Shown piece by piece: positions 12,801 to 24,307 of a stretch of 64,000 nt of DNA; within the stretch, counting starts at the first letter, position 1, and every line of letters begins with the position of its first letter. The position numbers were made by a program, and so were the translations under genes. The DNA is from Thinopyrum elongatum (lineage: Eukaryota; Streptophyta; Magnoliopsida; Poales; Poaceae): positions 235,922,807 to 235,986,806 of the forward strand of contig CM022300.1 in NCBI GenBank assembly GCA_011799875.1, given 5' to 3'. The notes beneath the pieces are model-generated. The model ran no database searches. It had not been told where the DNA came from and worked only from the letters and a program-made list of their open reading frames with translations.

Positions 12801-13886
12801 GGCCGTCCTTGGCCGGAAACGACACCGATGTTGAGCCGAGTACGAGGGCGGGTCCGGCTAGCTAGAGAGCACATGAGAGCACGGGGAGAGAGGGGAGACG
12901 GTTGGGTGCTCACGGGCCCCGCAGATGTGCGTACGCGGGCTCGGGGTAGGCTCGGTGTAGCGAATCGACGGCAGCGACCGAGGCGGATGAGGTTGAAGAC
13001 GACGTGGAGCGAGCGCTGCGGTGCCTCCCTACTGGCGTTCGTCGGCGTCGTCGATGTAGGCGAGGCCGGCGCGTCTACTGGACACCGTATCAGGGCACGG
13101 GGGTGACGGTGGCCATGGCTAGCACGGCAGCGAGGCCATGGCGACGGTGGAGGTGGCGCGGCGGATCTAGAGGAGTGGAGTGGGGCCGAGAGGGAGAGCG
13201 AGGTGGAGGGAGTGGGCGAGTGGGGCGAGTGGGAGTGGGGGTCGATGCGCCAGGGGTGAGGTGGCGGCCTTATCCCCCTCCCGGTGTCGCCGGCGAGGCG
13301 GCTCGGTGGCGACACGCGCGCACGCTGGCGTGCCCGGTCGGAGGAACAGGGAGGCGACCGGGGGAGGTGGGCCGGCCGGCTGGGCCTGTTGGGTAAGGCC
13401 CAGTGGGGGCAGGGGTGTGGCCCTTTTCCTTTTCTTTTCTTTTGTATTTTCTTTTATCTTTTTCTGTTTTCAATTTCTTTTTAAAACAAAATAGTTTTAT
13501 AAAATATAAGACTTGCACCTAAAATATTTTTAAAATTTAGGCTACTACCACAATTAGTTTTAGCACTAAAATAAAATAGTTTAGAATTTTTATAATTTAA
13601 ATAGAAATTAAATTATCATTTAGGCCACTGTTTTGATTAGTTTAAGGCATTAAAGCACTTTATAAAAATGTTGGTTCACCACCACAATTAGTTATGGAAT
13701 ATTTGCAACACTTTGAACAATTTTATTTTCATGCTTGTGAACTCCTTTATTTCATTTAAAATTTGAATTTGAATTAAAGTGGAATTTCAAATGAGATATT
13801 GATCAAAGTTGACTAAGCACTATTTTAGCAAAATGATTAGCTTAATCTCAGGGCTTATTATAGCTCATTAGTTCAGGGGTGTTACA
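9824..13886 (-). repeat. 3' LTR of element F (4,063 bp)
   Basis: The plus strand runs from TGTAATGCCCCC at 9824 to GGGGTGTTACA at 13886, so the minus strand starts TGTAACACCCC and ends CATTACA. A purine tract abuts the right edge (13887-13899), and a primer site abuts the left edge (9811-9820), an unusual combination. Inside are a GC-rich block at about 12530-13400 whose overlapping open frames on both strands are compositional, a pyrimidine-rich run at 13419-13483 and an AT-rich end. The first 570 bases match the broken 5' LTR pieces at 18953-19344 and 51272-51409. Confidence 0.85.
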
Positions 13887-14403
13887 ACTCTCCTCCTCTA
13901 AAAGAAATTCTCGTCCCGAGAATTAAGAGGAAAAGATCAGGATGTTCCGCCCGAAGATTATCCTCGTGTTCCCAAGTGGCTTCATCTTCAGAGTGATTTG
14001 ACCACTGCACTTTGAGGAACTTGGTAACATTCTGGCGGGTTCGGCGTTCAGCTTCTTCAAGAATGCGAATCAGATGCTCTTTGTATATGAGATCATCTTG
14101 CACTTTGATCAATTCCGGATCCACTTCACGTTCCGGGTCTTGGAAGCAACGACGGAGTTGCGACACGTGGAAGACGTCATGGACGTGAGAGAATTGAGGT
14201 GGCAACTCCAATTGATAAGCGACCAGCCCACAATGGGAGAGAATGCGGAAGGGACCAATGTAGTGAGGAGCTAGCTTACCCTTGACTCCGAACCGATGAG
14301 TTCCTCTCAAAGGAGTGACACGCAGATAAGCTTGTTCACCAGGTTGATAAGTTGAACCCCAGTGTTTACGATCATAATTGCTCTTCTGGCGGGACTGGGC
14401 CAC
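13882..14403 (-). pseudogene. Integrase C-terminal region with chromodomain (element F)
   Basis: This 173-codon frame carries the integrase GPFRIL/GPY-type module (residues 49-54 in HYIGPFRIL) followed by HVHDVFHVSQLRR and, at about residues 107-158, a chromodomain (ILEEAERR, KVQWSNHSEDEATWE, then DLF). Chromodomains guide chromovirus integrase to heterochromatin. The frame reads straight through the polypurine tract and ends at a TAA that belongs to the first bases of the 3' LTR. It is in a different frame from the integrase core, so a frameshift lies near 14400-14640. Confidence 0.85.
13887..13899 (-). other. Polypurine tract of element F
   Basis: The minus strand reads AGAGGAGGAGAGT directly before the LTR start TGTAACACC. 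Such a tract primes second-strand DNA synthesis. It is also translated as the last codons of pol. Confidence 0.8.
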
Positions 14404-15025
14404 CTTGAGATTATCTCGGACGATGAGGACTTGCTCTTCAGCTTGTTGGATAATGTCTAGACCAATGAGTGTCCGTTCCCTAGTTTCTGACTAGTTCATA
14501 GGGGTTTGGCACTTACGTCCATAAAGAACCTCGAAGGGTGCCATCTTCAAGCTGGCTTGATAGCTGTTGTTATAAGAGAACTCGGCATAAAGAAGAGATT
14601 CTTCCCACTAATTGCCGAATGAGATAACACATGCCCTAAGCATGTCTTCAATTATTTGATTGACTCGCTTGACTTGGCTTTGGGATTTGGGGATGATAAG
14701 CAGTGCTCCAGGTAATATGAGTTCCCATTGCCTCTTGGAAACTATCCCAGAACTTCGAGGTGAATAAACTGCCACGGTCTGAACTGATCTCCTTTGGAAT
14801 GCCGTGGAGGGTTATAATTTTGGAGATATACAAGTTTACTAATTGACTAGCAGTGATTGTCTCCTTGACTGGCAGAAACTGAGCGACTTTTGAGAATTGG
14901 TCAATGACTACAAAGATAGCACCGTTACCTTTTTGTCACTTGGGAAGGCCAATGATGAAGTTCATCTGAATCTTGTCCCATTTCCATTCCTTAATAGGGA
15001 GTGGTTACAGAAGTCCAACCTGTTT
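14404..15025 (-). pseudogene. Integrase catalytic core, degraded (element F)
   Basis: The sequence continues in the RT frame after a TAA at 15026-15028, with further stops. A segment near 14950 reads IQMNFIIGLP where the first catalytic Asp of the DDE triad is expected; the codon here encodes Asn. The second Asp is present in SSDRGSLF (frame 14648-14833), but the region that should hold the catalytic Glu after HPQ is unrecognisable. Integrase would insert cDNA into the genome; this copy cannot. Confidence 0.75.
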
Positions 15026-16408
15026 CTAATGTTCTGCTTTGACGCGACAGCAAACATCACATTCTTTGATATACCGAGCAATGTCTTGCTTCATCTTAGA
15101 CCAGTAGTACTTCTGACGAATGTCTATGTACATCTTGGTACTTCCCGGATGAATACAGAGAGGGGTGTCATGTGCTTCTTTCATCACCTTCTCTATCATT
15201 AGCTCGAACCGGGGAACCACAATGCGATCCCTGAAGTACAAGGTTCCATCTTCAACAAGCGTGAAATCTCTAGATTTTTCTAAGGAAGGATCCCTTTTCA
15301 TTAGATCAACATGAGCATCTTTGGCTTGCATGGACTTAATAGCTTTCAGAAGTGTTGGTTCCAGGACAAGGTTATTCAGAAAACCCTGTGGAACTATTTG
15401 AAGGTTCAATTTGCAAAGTTCTTCATGAAGGCGGGGTTGAGCTTTATGAACCACGTGGTTATTGTAGTAAGACTTGCAGCTCAGGGCATCAACCATGACA
15501 TTACCCTTGCCTGGGATATAGGAAATACCCACGTTATAATCTGCTATAGCCTCCATCCATCTTTGCTGACGAAGGTTCATATCTGGCTGAGTAAACAGAT
15601 ACTTTAGACTCTGATGGTCGGTGAAGATCTCGCAACAATTACTGAGAAGGTAACGTCGCCACAGCTTCAGTGCATAGATAATCGCAGCAAGCTCGAGGTC
15701 ATGAATTGGGTAGTTCTCTTCGTGAGTGCGCACTTGACGAGAGGCATAAGCAATCACTCTGTGCTCTTGCATTAGGACACAGCCTAACCCTTGACGAGAT
15801 GCGTCGCAATAGATGACGAAATCCTTCTGGGAATCTGGAGGAGCAAGCACTAGGGCAGAAGTCAGCTTGTCCTTTAGTGCCTGGAAACTTTCCTGACACT
15901 TTTCAGTCCATTCAAACTTAACGCCTTTGTGAAGCAGATTAGTCAGCAGCTTGGCGATCTTGGAGAAGTTCTCGACAAAACGGCAGCAATAGCTGGTGAG
16001 TCCGAGAAAGCTTCTGACTTGCTTGACATTCTTCGAAGGAGTCCAGTCAAGAACGGCCTGAACTCGTTCGGGGTTGATGGCAATACCATCCTTGGAGATC
16101 ACATAACCAAGGTAGGTTACTTTGGGTAGCCAGAATTCACACTTGGAATACTTGGCATAAAATTGATGCTCTCGAAGCTTTTCCAGAGCAAGACGAAGAT
16201 GTTCACCATGTTTTTCTTTGTTCTTGGAATATACAAGGATATCATCCAGATAAACCACGACGAACTTGTCGAGGTATTCCATGAATATATAGTTCATCAG
16301 ACGAGATAATGTAGCTGGAGCATTGGTTAAGCTGAAGTACATGACGGTGTACTCGTATGAACCATACCAAGTAACGAAGGCTGTCTTCGAAATATCCTCT
16401 CCATGCAC
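15026..16408 (-). pseudogene. RT (palm-thumb), RNase H and integrase zinc site (element F)
   Basis: This 460-codon frame is the longest in F. The RT catalytic box YLDD is at residues 53-56, with the thumb following. The RNase H begins near residue 195, with Asp202 in YCDASRQG, a TDHQSLKYL strand near residue 270 and a terminal NVMVDALS motif. The integrase HHCC site is at the end (HPGSTKMY, then CDVCC). The Met at 16408 is simply the first after a stop; the true reading begins upstream, in the same frame, across a TAA at about 16418. RT and RNase H active residues look intact. Confidence 0.85.
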
Positions 16409-16474
16409 TCGGATCTGTTAGTAACCCAACCTCAAGTCAAGTTTAGAGAATACAGAGGATCCAGCAAGTTGATC

Positions 16475-17290
16475 TTATAGATCATTGATCTGAGGAAGGG
16501 GATATTTGTTCTGAATTGTTGCTTGGTTGATAGGACGGTAGCCTTGGACAGAATGGTCCGTACCATCCTTCTTCTTAATGAAGAGAGAAGGTGCTCCCCA
16601 AGTAGAGGAACTTGGACGAATAAAACCACTGCGAAGAGATTTTTTGATTTCCTCCTTAAGCTCAAGGAGTTCATGAGGTGGCATCTTGTAGGGTCGTTTG
16701 GCGATAGGAGTGGTGCCTGGTTTCATGTCGATAACGAATTCGACAGCTCGAATAGGAGGTATCCATGGGAGTTCTTCTAGAAAGACATCTTGGAAGTCGT
16801 GATCGACTAGAATCTTTTCAATTCCCTCAAGAGGTGCTGCATTCAACACAATCAAGGCATAAAGCCGTGCTTCGGCATTTTGAACAGGCAGAGCATGGTA
16901 GCTTACTATCTCATTCGATGGATGTAGGAGATGAAGGACTTTGGTGGCACAAACGATAGAAGCAGTATGTGCTGTCAACCATTCCATTCCCAGAATGAGG
17001 TCAATATTGGAAGACTCCAAAATAATGGGAGCAACATGGAATTCTAACCCTTCAATTTCAACAGGGACGTCACGACCAATCATGGTGGTTCAACACAGGC
17101 CCGCAGGGGTGCGTACCACTAGCGGACTGTTCATTTGCTCACATCTAATGTCGTGTGCGTATGCAAAAATTTCTGACATGAAAGAATGCGATGCTCCTGA
17201 ATAGAATAAAATAGATGCTGGTACTGAATTAACAAGGAGAGTACCCATCACAGTAGCAGGCTGATCTTGAGCTTCATTCAGATCAACATG
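16475..17290 (-). pseudogene. Aspartic protease and RT N-terminal fingers (element F)
   Basis: The frame 16475-17083 holds the protease flap side (ILGMEWL near residue 33) and then the RT fingers ([31 protein letters not shown]). The protease loop lies just upstream, about 17190-17210, and reads FYSGASHSF: the codon at 17201-17203 is TAT (Tyr) where the catalytic Asp is expected. It shares the frame of the RT block at 15026-16408, separated by stops near 16475 and 16418. Inactive protease would block Gag-Pol processing. Confidence 0.8.
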
Positions 17291-18320
17291 ATTATCCTGA
17301 CCATGACCATAAGGCCTGGCATTGTTGTTGAGGGCTGGTTGTTACCACGGGCATTAGAAGGTAGAGCCAGCTGGTTCTGATTCGGATAGTAGTTCCTGGC
17401 ACGGTGACCTGGACGGCCACACTTGAAGCATATACCATCATTGGGATTGGGAGCAGGAGCTTGGTGTGGAGCAGCTCGAAGAGGCTTCCTCGACGGTGGA
17501 GGAGGCAGACGTGGTGCAGCATAGGACTATCTTGGTGCAGGGCAGCTGGACGATACATGCTGTGGGGGATCCATATCCGACGCTTCTACGATGACAGGCC
17601 CGAATATGAGCTAGCGTCATGGTTGCGCCTGAGAAATCCCTGGTGTTCCTGAAGACCAGTCTCAACCTGAATCGCCTTGTTCACCAAAGTGGCGAAGTCA
17701 GCAAAGTCATGCACTAGAAGCGCAAGCTTGATATCATGGTGAAGTCCGTCACGAAACGTTTCCTGCCTATGAGCATTAGTAGCAATGTCTTCTTTGGCAT
17801 AGCGGGCCAAGTCAAGAAACTCCCGCTGATAAGCATCCACAGACTTGTTGCCCTGGTTGAGGTTGGAGCACTCTCGCTTCTTCCTGTCCATGATTCCCTG
17901 AGGAATGAAGCGGGCACGAAAGGCAGCTTGGAAATCCGGCCAAGGGATGACTATCCCAGCAGGTTGAGTACGCCTGTGGATGTCCAACCATTGAGCAGCA
18001 AGGCCCTTGAGGAAAAAGAACGCGAAGGTGACATCGCTGGCAGTGGCAACTTCAGCACACTCCATCTCATAAGTGATGTCGCAGAGCCAGTCATCAGCAT
18101 GGAGGGGCTAAGTTGAGCTGCGGGAGATGGTAGGGTTGAGGCGCATAAAATCTTGTAGAGTAACTGGGACTGGCTGCTTTTTCATATTGGGGTGCGGAAA
18201 CTGAGCCATGACTCCTTCCATGAACTGGCGATTCAGCTCAAACTTTTGCATCATTCCGGCCATGAATTTGGGTGGTGGTGGATTGTTGGCACCACGGCCA
18301 TGACTAGCGAGTCTAACCAT
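17291..18320 (-). pseudogene. Gag (element F)
   Basis: Gag probably starts at the ATG at 18318-18320 (MVRLASHGRGANN), and the capsid pattern is clear at 17586-18065 (AAQWLDIHRR, FRARFIPQG, YQREFLDLARY, FRDGLHHDIK). A TAG at 18108-18110 interrupts the frame. The nucleocapsid knuckle at 17389-17430 reads C-x2-C-x4-H-x4-Y: the last Cys codon has become Tyr. It lies in a different frame from the capsid, so a frameshift separates them. Gag packages the RNA; this copy is broken. Confidence 0.8.
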
Positions 18321-18937
18321 CCTTCTAGAATTAATAGGGGGTAGTATAGCATTGAGTAATTGTAGGGGAAATGAATCATTGATGATGCAACATGCACAAA
18401 GAAAAGAGTGCAATAGATACATCATAGTAGGCAATGAAGACATACAGATCCATTCACAGAGTTGGATACAAACGGGCTACATGAGTTCAAAAACCCACGC
18501 AGCTAGACAACTAGGTGGCATGCTGGCACGCGATGGAGGGATACAACAATGAGACATAGTAAAGGATACATCAACGCCGGAGAAAACTGCTGGAGCGAGG
18601 AATCTGCAGGGGACGACGCAGGGTGCCCTCGATAAAAAGATCCTGAGGTCCGTGAACACTGTGAAGTAGATCTTGGCCCCCAATTCGAGAAAGGGGTAAG
18701 GCAAATCTCCGGGTGGATGTGATCACGAGATCCTAATGTTAGAGTTAGCAAAATCATTTAACCCGAGTAGAAGAGAGATCAGAGTCCCAGAGTAAAGACC
18801 GAGGAGTAAAAGATCCTAATACCACCTAATTGTGATGTGGGCCCGTAAGCCACACAAAAATGTTAGTAATTTTTTTTCCAAAGACTAGACTGAACTTCGA
18901 TCAAGGAGTTGGAAAGGGGGCTACCTACAAGCAGTCG
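18321..18937 (-). other. 5' leader of element F
   Basis: Untranslated leader between the primer site and gag. No frame or repeat of note. Confidence 0.6.
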
Positions 18938-18952
18938 GCTCTGGTACCAACT
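18938..18952 (-). other. Primer-binding site of element F
   Basis: The plus strand reads TCTGGTACCAACT, the complement of a TGGTATCAGA-type initiator tRNA-Met site with one change. The preceding 30 bp (CTACCTACAAGCAGTCGG) match the leader left of the 3' LTR at 9791-9810. Confidence 0.8.
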
Positions 18953-19344
18953 TGTGACGCAAATGTGTACGATCAAGATCAGGGACTCACGGGAAGATAT
19001 CACAACACAACTCTAGACACAAATTAAAGTCATACAAGTTTCATATTACAAGCCAGGGGCCTCGAGGGCTTGAATACATAAGCTCGAATACAAATGATTC
19101 ATCGGAAGAAACAATATTTGAGTACAGACATAAGTCTGCCTTAAGAAGGCTAGCACAAACAGCAACATCGATCGAAAAGGCAAGGCCTCCTGCCTGGGAG
19201 CCTCCTAACTACTCCTGGTCGTTTGCGGTCTCCATGTAGTAGTAGGCATCCCCGGGGTAGTTGTAGTAGTTGTCGGTGGAGGCATCTGGCTCCTCGGATC
19301 CGTCATCTGATCGCAACAATCGGGTATGGGGGAAAAAGAGGTAG
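18953..19344 (-). repeat. 5' LTR of element F, first piece
   Basis: Matches 9824-10250 of the 3' LTR except for a deletion of about 35 bp just inside the terminus (TGTGACGCAAATG here). It is cut at 19344 by element A; the last five bases GGTAG are the target duplication. Confidence 0.85.
19340..19344. repeat. Target-site duplication of element A (left)
   Basis: GGTAG here, GGGAG at 51272-51276: five bases with one later mutation, fitting the broken F LTR on both sides. Confidence 0.75.
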
Positions 19345-19892
19345 TGTCGTGGTTTTGTCACGGCAGATGTCCTAGTGTGAGTACTTAGTCGTGAGGCCAT
19401 CGCAACCGGTTGATTAGCTTGTCGGGGTTGAGCAAAATCGAGAGACATGAGTTACCTAGGTTTGGCCCCTCACGATCGAGGTAATAGCCTACTTCCTGCT
19501 TGTTTGCTTATTGCTTGGGAATTAATTACAAGGGAGCGGATTCTCTTGACCTAGCTGTTTGATCGATTGTAACTTAGTCTTATCTGCCTCTGGGACTCGC
19601 CTTTATATACAGGTCGAGATCCAGGGCTTACAAGAGTCTGGGTCGGCTACAATCCATGACTTTGTATGTTTCTAACTTGTCCCTTAAGAAAGGAAACTCT
19701 TGGCGACTTGGACTTGAGGGCCATGAGCCGCCCGTCTTCGGATGTTGGGCCCAAAGCCGGCCCACTCTGTGAGCCGCCCAACCAGTCTTGTTCCTGGGCG
19801 CCTCGGCCTGTCTTGAGTCTTGCTCCTAAGCTGCCATCAAGATGACCCGGCCTAATCAAGGTGGGTTATGCCATGGGGTTATATCCCCAACA
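19345..19892 (-). repeat. 3' LTR of element A (548 bp)
   Basis: Minus strand TGTTGGGGATATAACC...ACCACGACA. TATATAAA lies on the minus strand at 19602-19609. The partner LTR at 50788-51271 lacks about 65 bp near this LTR's right end. The minus-strand purine-rich stretch next to it (19893-19904, CTGGGCCTAAT) is the probable polypurine tract. Confidence 0.85.
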
Positions 19893-20962
19893 TTAGGCCC
19901 AGATTGATTTGAATTTATTCATTTCAATCTCTTTTCAACCTGGTGGCTTGTCTTCTGTTTATATCAGCATCTTCCCCGGGTCATATAATGGCGTCTTATA
20001 ACGCTTCCAAACTTACTGTTTTTACCTCTTCTCCCTGATGACATCATATCTAGAAACCCTAAAAAATCTAGGATGACATCATAACTTATGCATATCCATT
20101 TATCCCGAGAATCGAAGCGTCTCTGGCTCCGAAAAGTTACTATGCCTCCTCGTTTTTCATGCCTGCCATTTATTCTTTGGCTCTTCACCTTATAAATACA
20201 CATAGGGGGTCCTCATTTTTAGTTTTACTCCGGCCCTGTCGCTTCTTCTTCTTCCTCAAGCTAAAGCTCTCCACCGCGCCGCCGCCTTCGTTCGTCCTCC
20301 ACAGGTGAACTCATCCAAGACCGCTGCACCGTCACCGAAACTCAGCCACGCATCGCCGCCATCTTCTGCGACCGTCAGGTGTGCCATGCCTTCTTCCCTA
20401 GATCTGTTCTTCTTCGACGGTAGCTCGTCAGAGTTCATCCCTCCATTATTACCATTGATAGCATAGATGTATTTCGATAGGTTTTCTCATAAAAATATAG
20501 CAGCAGGAGTGGTAACAACATTTTTGCATCTGAAAATACTTAGATTCCTTTACGAATCTTTTGGTTAGGCATCCAGTGCTCCGAAGCTTTGCCCTAGGTT
20601 TAGTAATATTTTCTCCTTTTAAACTGTTTGATAGATTCGTAATCGTAGCTGCTTCGGTAGAAACTTGTTTCTATCAGACTTAGTAGAATCTTAGAAAATC
20701 TTCCATTTAGTATGAGATACCTTCATGCTGTGTCGCGGCTCATCATTGTAATCATAACCCGCCAGGTATTAGAAACTGCCTGTTGTTAAGCCGGCTCACC
20801 TTGTTGGGCAGCTCATCCTACATTTAATGATTACATCGTCTTGTCTTTAATCACAACTAGTAGTACTGCCTCATCACACAATTGATGCGGCGAGTTATCA
20901 CTTCATAAGTAACCCGCCATTTATATCTATGCAGTCATCAATCCTTTATTAGGTGATTCAAT
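19893..20962 (+). promoter_or_regulatory. Promoter and 5' untranslated region of the A antisense gene
   Basis: TATAAATA at 20191-20198 on the plus strand is followed within 30-60 bp by a pyrimidine-rich run (CTTCTTCTTCTTCC), a typical plant core promoter and start region. B has the same arrangement with TATAAATA at 59545-59552. CAG/GTGTGCC near 20375 could open an intron in the untranslated leader. No other coding seen. Confidence 0.65.
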
Positions 20963-21293
20963 ATGTCAAAAACTACCATTTCCAACTGGGTGCTCCCAAC
21001 TCGTGCTCCAGGATTATGCAGCACAGGGCCTTCTGCTGGCTCAAGAGGAGATTGGTTGGCGAGCCAGCCAAGGAGGTGATGTCCCTCGACTCGGCGAAGG
21101 AGAGGTTGTGGTATTTATATACCATCTCATGAGAGGCTTCTCTCTGCCCGAGACAAAATTCTTCCGGGACTTCCTGAATTTCTTCAACCTTCATCCCCAA
21201 GATCTTGCTCCAAATTCCTTATCCAATCTGTGCCAATTTCAAGTTCTATGCGAGGTGTACCTTCAAATGGAGTCCACTGTTCCTCTCTTTAAG

Positions 21294-21298
21294 GAATT
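21294..21298. repeat. Target-site duplication of element C (left)
   Basis: GAATT here and at 34578-34582, an exact five-base match in exon 1 of the A antisense gene. Confidence 0.95.
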
Positions 21299-22135
21299 TG
21301 TCGGTGTACTAAGTATTGGGCCATTAGTACCCCGTACTTGTGCACGGGCAGTTGAAGCCATACTCGCGGCAAGGCTTGTCGGGGAACAGTTCAAGGTTGA
21401 CTTAGGCCATCAGGGAAATTCTCAAGTCAAAGATATGAGGATCAGCAGATAAGAAGAGCTGGAATCCGAAGGCCAACTTACCCGGCAAGATCTTGCCGGG
21501 GTGGCCTGCAGCGCCCGGCAAGGCTCGGCTCCCGGCAAGGCTCGGCTCCCAGCAAGGCTTGGCGCCCGGCAAGGTTTTGTCGCTGTGCCACCGCTCTAGC
21601 ACAGTAACAAGCCCGACATTCTGGGTCCTTCTTTGGATGCATGGCAGCGCGCCAATGGAGGAGAGCTTAAGCGGTGCTGATGGGATGGCCCCTTTTTCCA
21701 TCCCCGAGAAAGTGAGGACACCTAAACGGACATCTCACGGTGCATTAAATGCGTTCGTCCTAATCCGTCAGGGGTTAGGTATGATGACCCTGTAGCTACT
21801 TTACACCTCAATGTATGTACATTTTGCCACTGTGGTGACCCCTTTGTGGTATAAAAGGAGGCCCAAGGCAATTGCTACAGGGGAGGACGATCTTCTGGCC
21901 CATTTTGCATGCGTAGCTGCTCTTTGAATGTACTGTTCATTGTGAGCGCTCCTGGAGCCTGGGCTCAAGAACACTAATAATAACATAAGGCAGGAGTAGG
22001 GTTTTACGCTGATCAGCGGCCCGAACCTGGGTAAAATCTCCCCCGTTGATCGTTGTTCTGCTCTTTGCGCATACCTCTCCCCCCGCCGAATCGTAAAGGG
22101 GTCCCTTAGGATCCCATAGGTGTCGCACGCCAACA
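21299..22135 (+). repeat. 5' LTR of element C (837 bp)
   Basis: TGTCGGTGTAC...CACGCCAACA. TATAAAAG at 21850-21857. Holds a perfect 20-bp palindrome at 21481-21500 and three tandem 17-bp units of the form CTCGGCTCCCGGCAAGG at about 21525-21575. The right end contains a CCCC...GGGG stem region like those of D and E. Confidence 0.9.
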
Positions 22136-22222
22136 TCTTTGGCGCGCCAGGTAGGGGGATCGAAGGTTGTGTGAACCTGATCTAGTGGTCGACGCCTTAG
22201 TTTCTTCGTCATCTTCATCATC
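22136..22222 (+). other. Primer-binding leader of element C
   Basis: TCTTTGGCGCGCCAGGTAGG directly after the LTR end, followed by GGGATC. D (minus strand, from 58047) and E (from 41470) have the same leader type, supporting shared ancestry and possibly a shared replication machinery. Confidence 0.75.
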
Positions 22223-24295
22223 ATGCCACCCAAGAAGAAGAGCGCTGCGACGGTGCAACCATCCACGTCCGTTTTGCCTGTGCCTTCGCGTTCGGGCGAT
22301 GGCGTGGGTATAGAAGGAAGAGGACTAGAACCTCCACGGCATTCTGGTGATCCGAGCCAGGCGAGCGGCATCGTTCGCAGTGCCAGCGGCAACCCACACG
22401 CCGCCGGATCCAGAGACGGAGCTGTGTTGCCTACGGGTGGCACAACGAATTCCAGAGATCGGAGGGCGCCTGCTGGAGCTCCCGTGCCGGCGCAAGCGTC
22501 ATGACCTACCCAGGTCGTGCACGACGAGCGACGTCATGGCGCTGGTGGTTCAGGGCATCCCCATGAAAAGATTTCTGCGCATCGATCCCGAGATGCGCGG
22601 GACCAGCATGCGCACCGAGCTGCCGTCGGAGGTGGCGCACGGTCGCGTGACCGTGATGGTGCTCCTTCTAACATGGCTAGGAGTCAGAGCACCTCATGTA
22701 CCTCGCATCTGTCGCCGCCACCTACGCCAGCGGAAGCCTTGGCACGTGCGCAACTGCTCCTCGATTTCCCTCCTACCCCGGAGAAGATGGAGGAGTGGCG
22801 AGCTACTATCCAGAGCCTTATCGGCTTCGCCAACAATGATGGGCCGCAAGAGGCAGGGCCCTCACAGCGAAGGCCCATCGATCCAGCACGAGCCGATGTG
22901 GAGAAAACCAGAGGTGGTGCAACCACGGTGCACTCCCCTCCGCGACACCAGCGACGGCCGACAACCCAGCAGGTCGATCGCCGTGATGAAGTTTCCACGG
23001 CGTCGTCCGATCCACGGATGCGCCGCGATTAGCGTCAAGTTCTCCAGGAACGAGGCAAGGAGGACGCTCGAACTACCATCGAGCGGCTACAGGAAGCGCG
23101 CTATCAGTCTGATAAGCACGCAGGGCCGGCTGTCGACGAGCCTGCGCTAGGGGACGTAGGAGACTTGCCTTATGAGGTGGGGACTCCAGCGTTTACCCGT
23201 GAGCTGCGGCAAGTCCAGTGGCCCAATTCCCGAACCTTCAAGCCGGAGGTCCCGGAGAAATATGACGGTAAGACCCATCCCTCGGAGTTCCTGAGCATCT
23301 ACACCATTGCGTTGCAGGCTGCCAGGGGCTGAGATGACAAGATACTTGCCAACTACTTCCCGTTGGTGCTCAAGCCCAACGTCAGGTCGTGGTTGATGCA
23401 TCTGCCGGAGAATTCTATTTCTTCTTGGTCAGATCTATGCCATCAGTTTGTTGGCGCCTTTGTTGGAGGCCACCAAGCTCCTGGCCAAGAGAGTGATTTG
23501 CATATCATCCCTCAGAAGGAGGGCGAATCTCTACGCAAGTTTATGCAGAGGTTCAGCCGGGTGCAGTACAATATTCCTGATGTTCACCCTGCCGCTGTCA
23601 TTAGCGCGTTTCATCAGAACGTGCGTAACCGCAGAATGCGGGAGGAGCTGGCAATGAACAAAGTTAGGAGTATTGCCGAGCTTTACGCTTTGGCCGATAA
23701 ATGCGCTCGAGCTGAAGAGGGGAGGAAACTCCCTGGCGAGGCTGTTGGCGCGGCGGGCGAATCTAAAGATGAAGACGCCGCGACCCCGTCGAGGAAAGGC
23801 CGGCGGCGGAACAGGAAGCGCGGAGGCAAGGCCGTGCTTGCTGTCGAGGAATCCGACAACCCCGGTGCCGCCAAGAAGGCCAAGGTTGGTGACCCTGGCA
23901 AGTATCTTGCCGGGTGCCCTTCCTGTCAGGCCTTGGTGGCTGCCGACAAGTCGGAAAGCTCCGACAAGCAGTATTGCAAGATCCATCGCACCAAGGGCCA
24001 CGATCTCCAAAACTGCCGGCAAGTTGAACAACTTGCCGAGAAACAGAGGGCCGAGTATGAAAGGCGAGATAAGGAGAAGGCCCAAGATGGTGCTGACGGA
24101 TCCGGCAAGAAGCGCGGTGGCCGAGGGGGGCGCCACGGCAAGGCCAAGCAACAGAAGGAGAGGCCCACTCGAGGTCGAGACAAAGAAGAAGATGATGATG
24201 AAGAAGACGACGAGTCCAGTGAGCAAGAATTCCAGAAGGCTACAGAGGCCATGTGTATCGATGGGGGTGCCTCGCTGCATTCTTCCCACCGTTGA
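22223..24295 (+). pseudogene. Gag (element C)
   Basis: Starts at the ATG at 22223 (MPPKKKS) and stays in one frame, broken by TGA at 22502-22504, TAG at 23030-23032 and TGA near 23330. The N-terminal 350 codons are low-complexity and basic. The capsid part is clear from about 23200 (LPENSISSWSDLCHQF, GESLRKFMQRFSRVQ). A basic KGRRRNRKRGGK stretch follows, and a zinc knuckle variant C-x2-H-x4-H-x4-C lies at residues 205-218 of the 23363 frame (CKIHRTKGHDLQNC). The C-terminus is very acidic (EEDDDEEDDE). Gag forms the particle. A TGA at 24293-24295 separates it from protease in the same frame. Confidence 0.85.
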
Positions 24296-24307
24296 CTCAA
24301 ACAGTGG

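Noticed and set aside
12517..13518. Overlapping long open frames on both strands (up to 204 codons) in a GC-rich block
   Set aside because: They lie inside the F LTR, overlap in all frames, have arginine/proline-rich composition typical of GC bias and show no domain.
22347..23150. 267-codon plus-strand frame overlapping gag of C
   Set aside because: It is a shadow frame of gag; the in-frame gag carries the capsid motifs on either side.
23531..24289. 252-codon minus-strand frame opposite gag of C
   Set aside because: Mirror of an acidic/lysine-rich gag region; hydrophobic composition is a by-product of the opposite strand.
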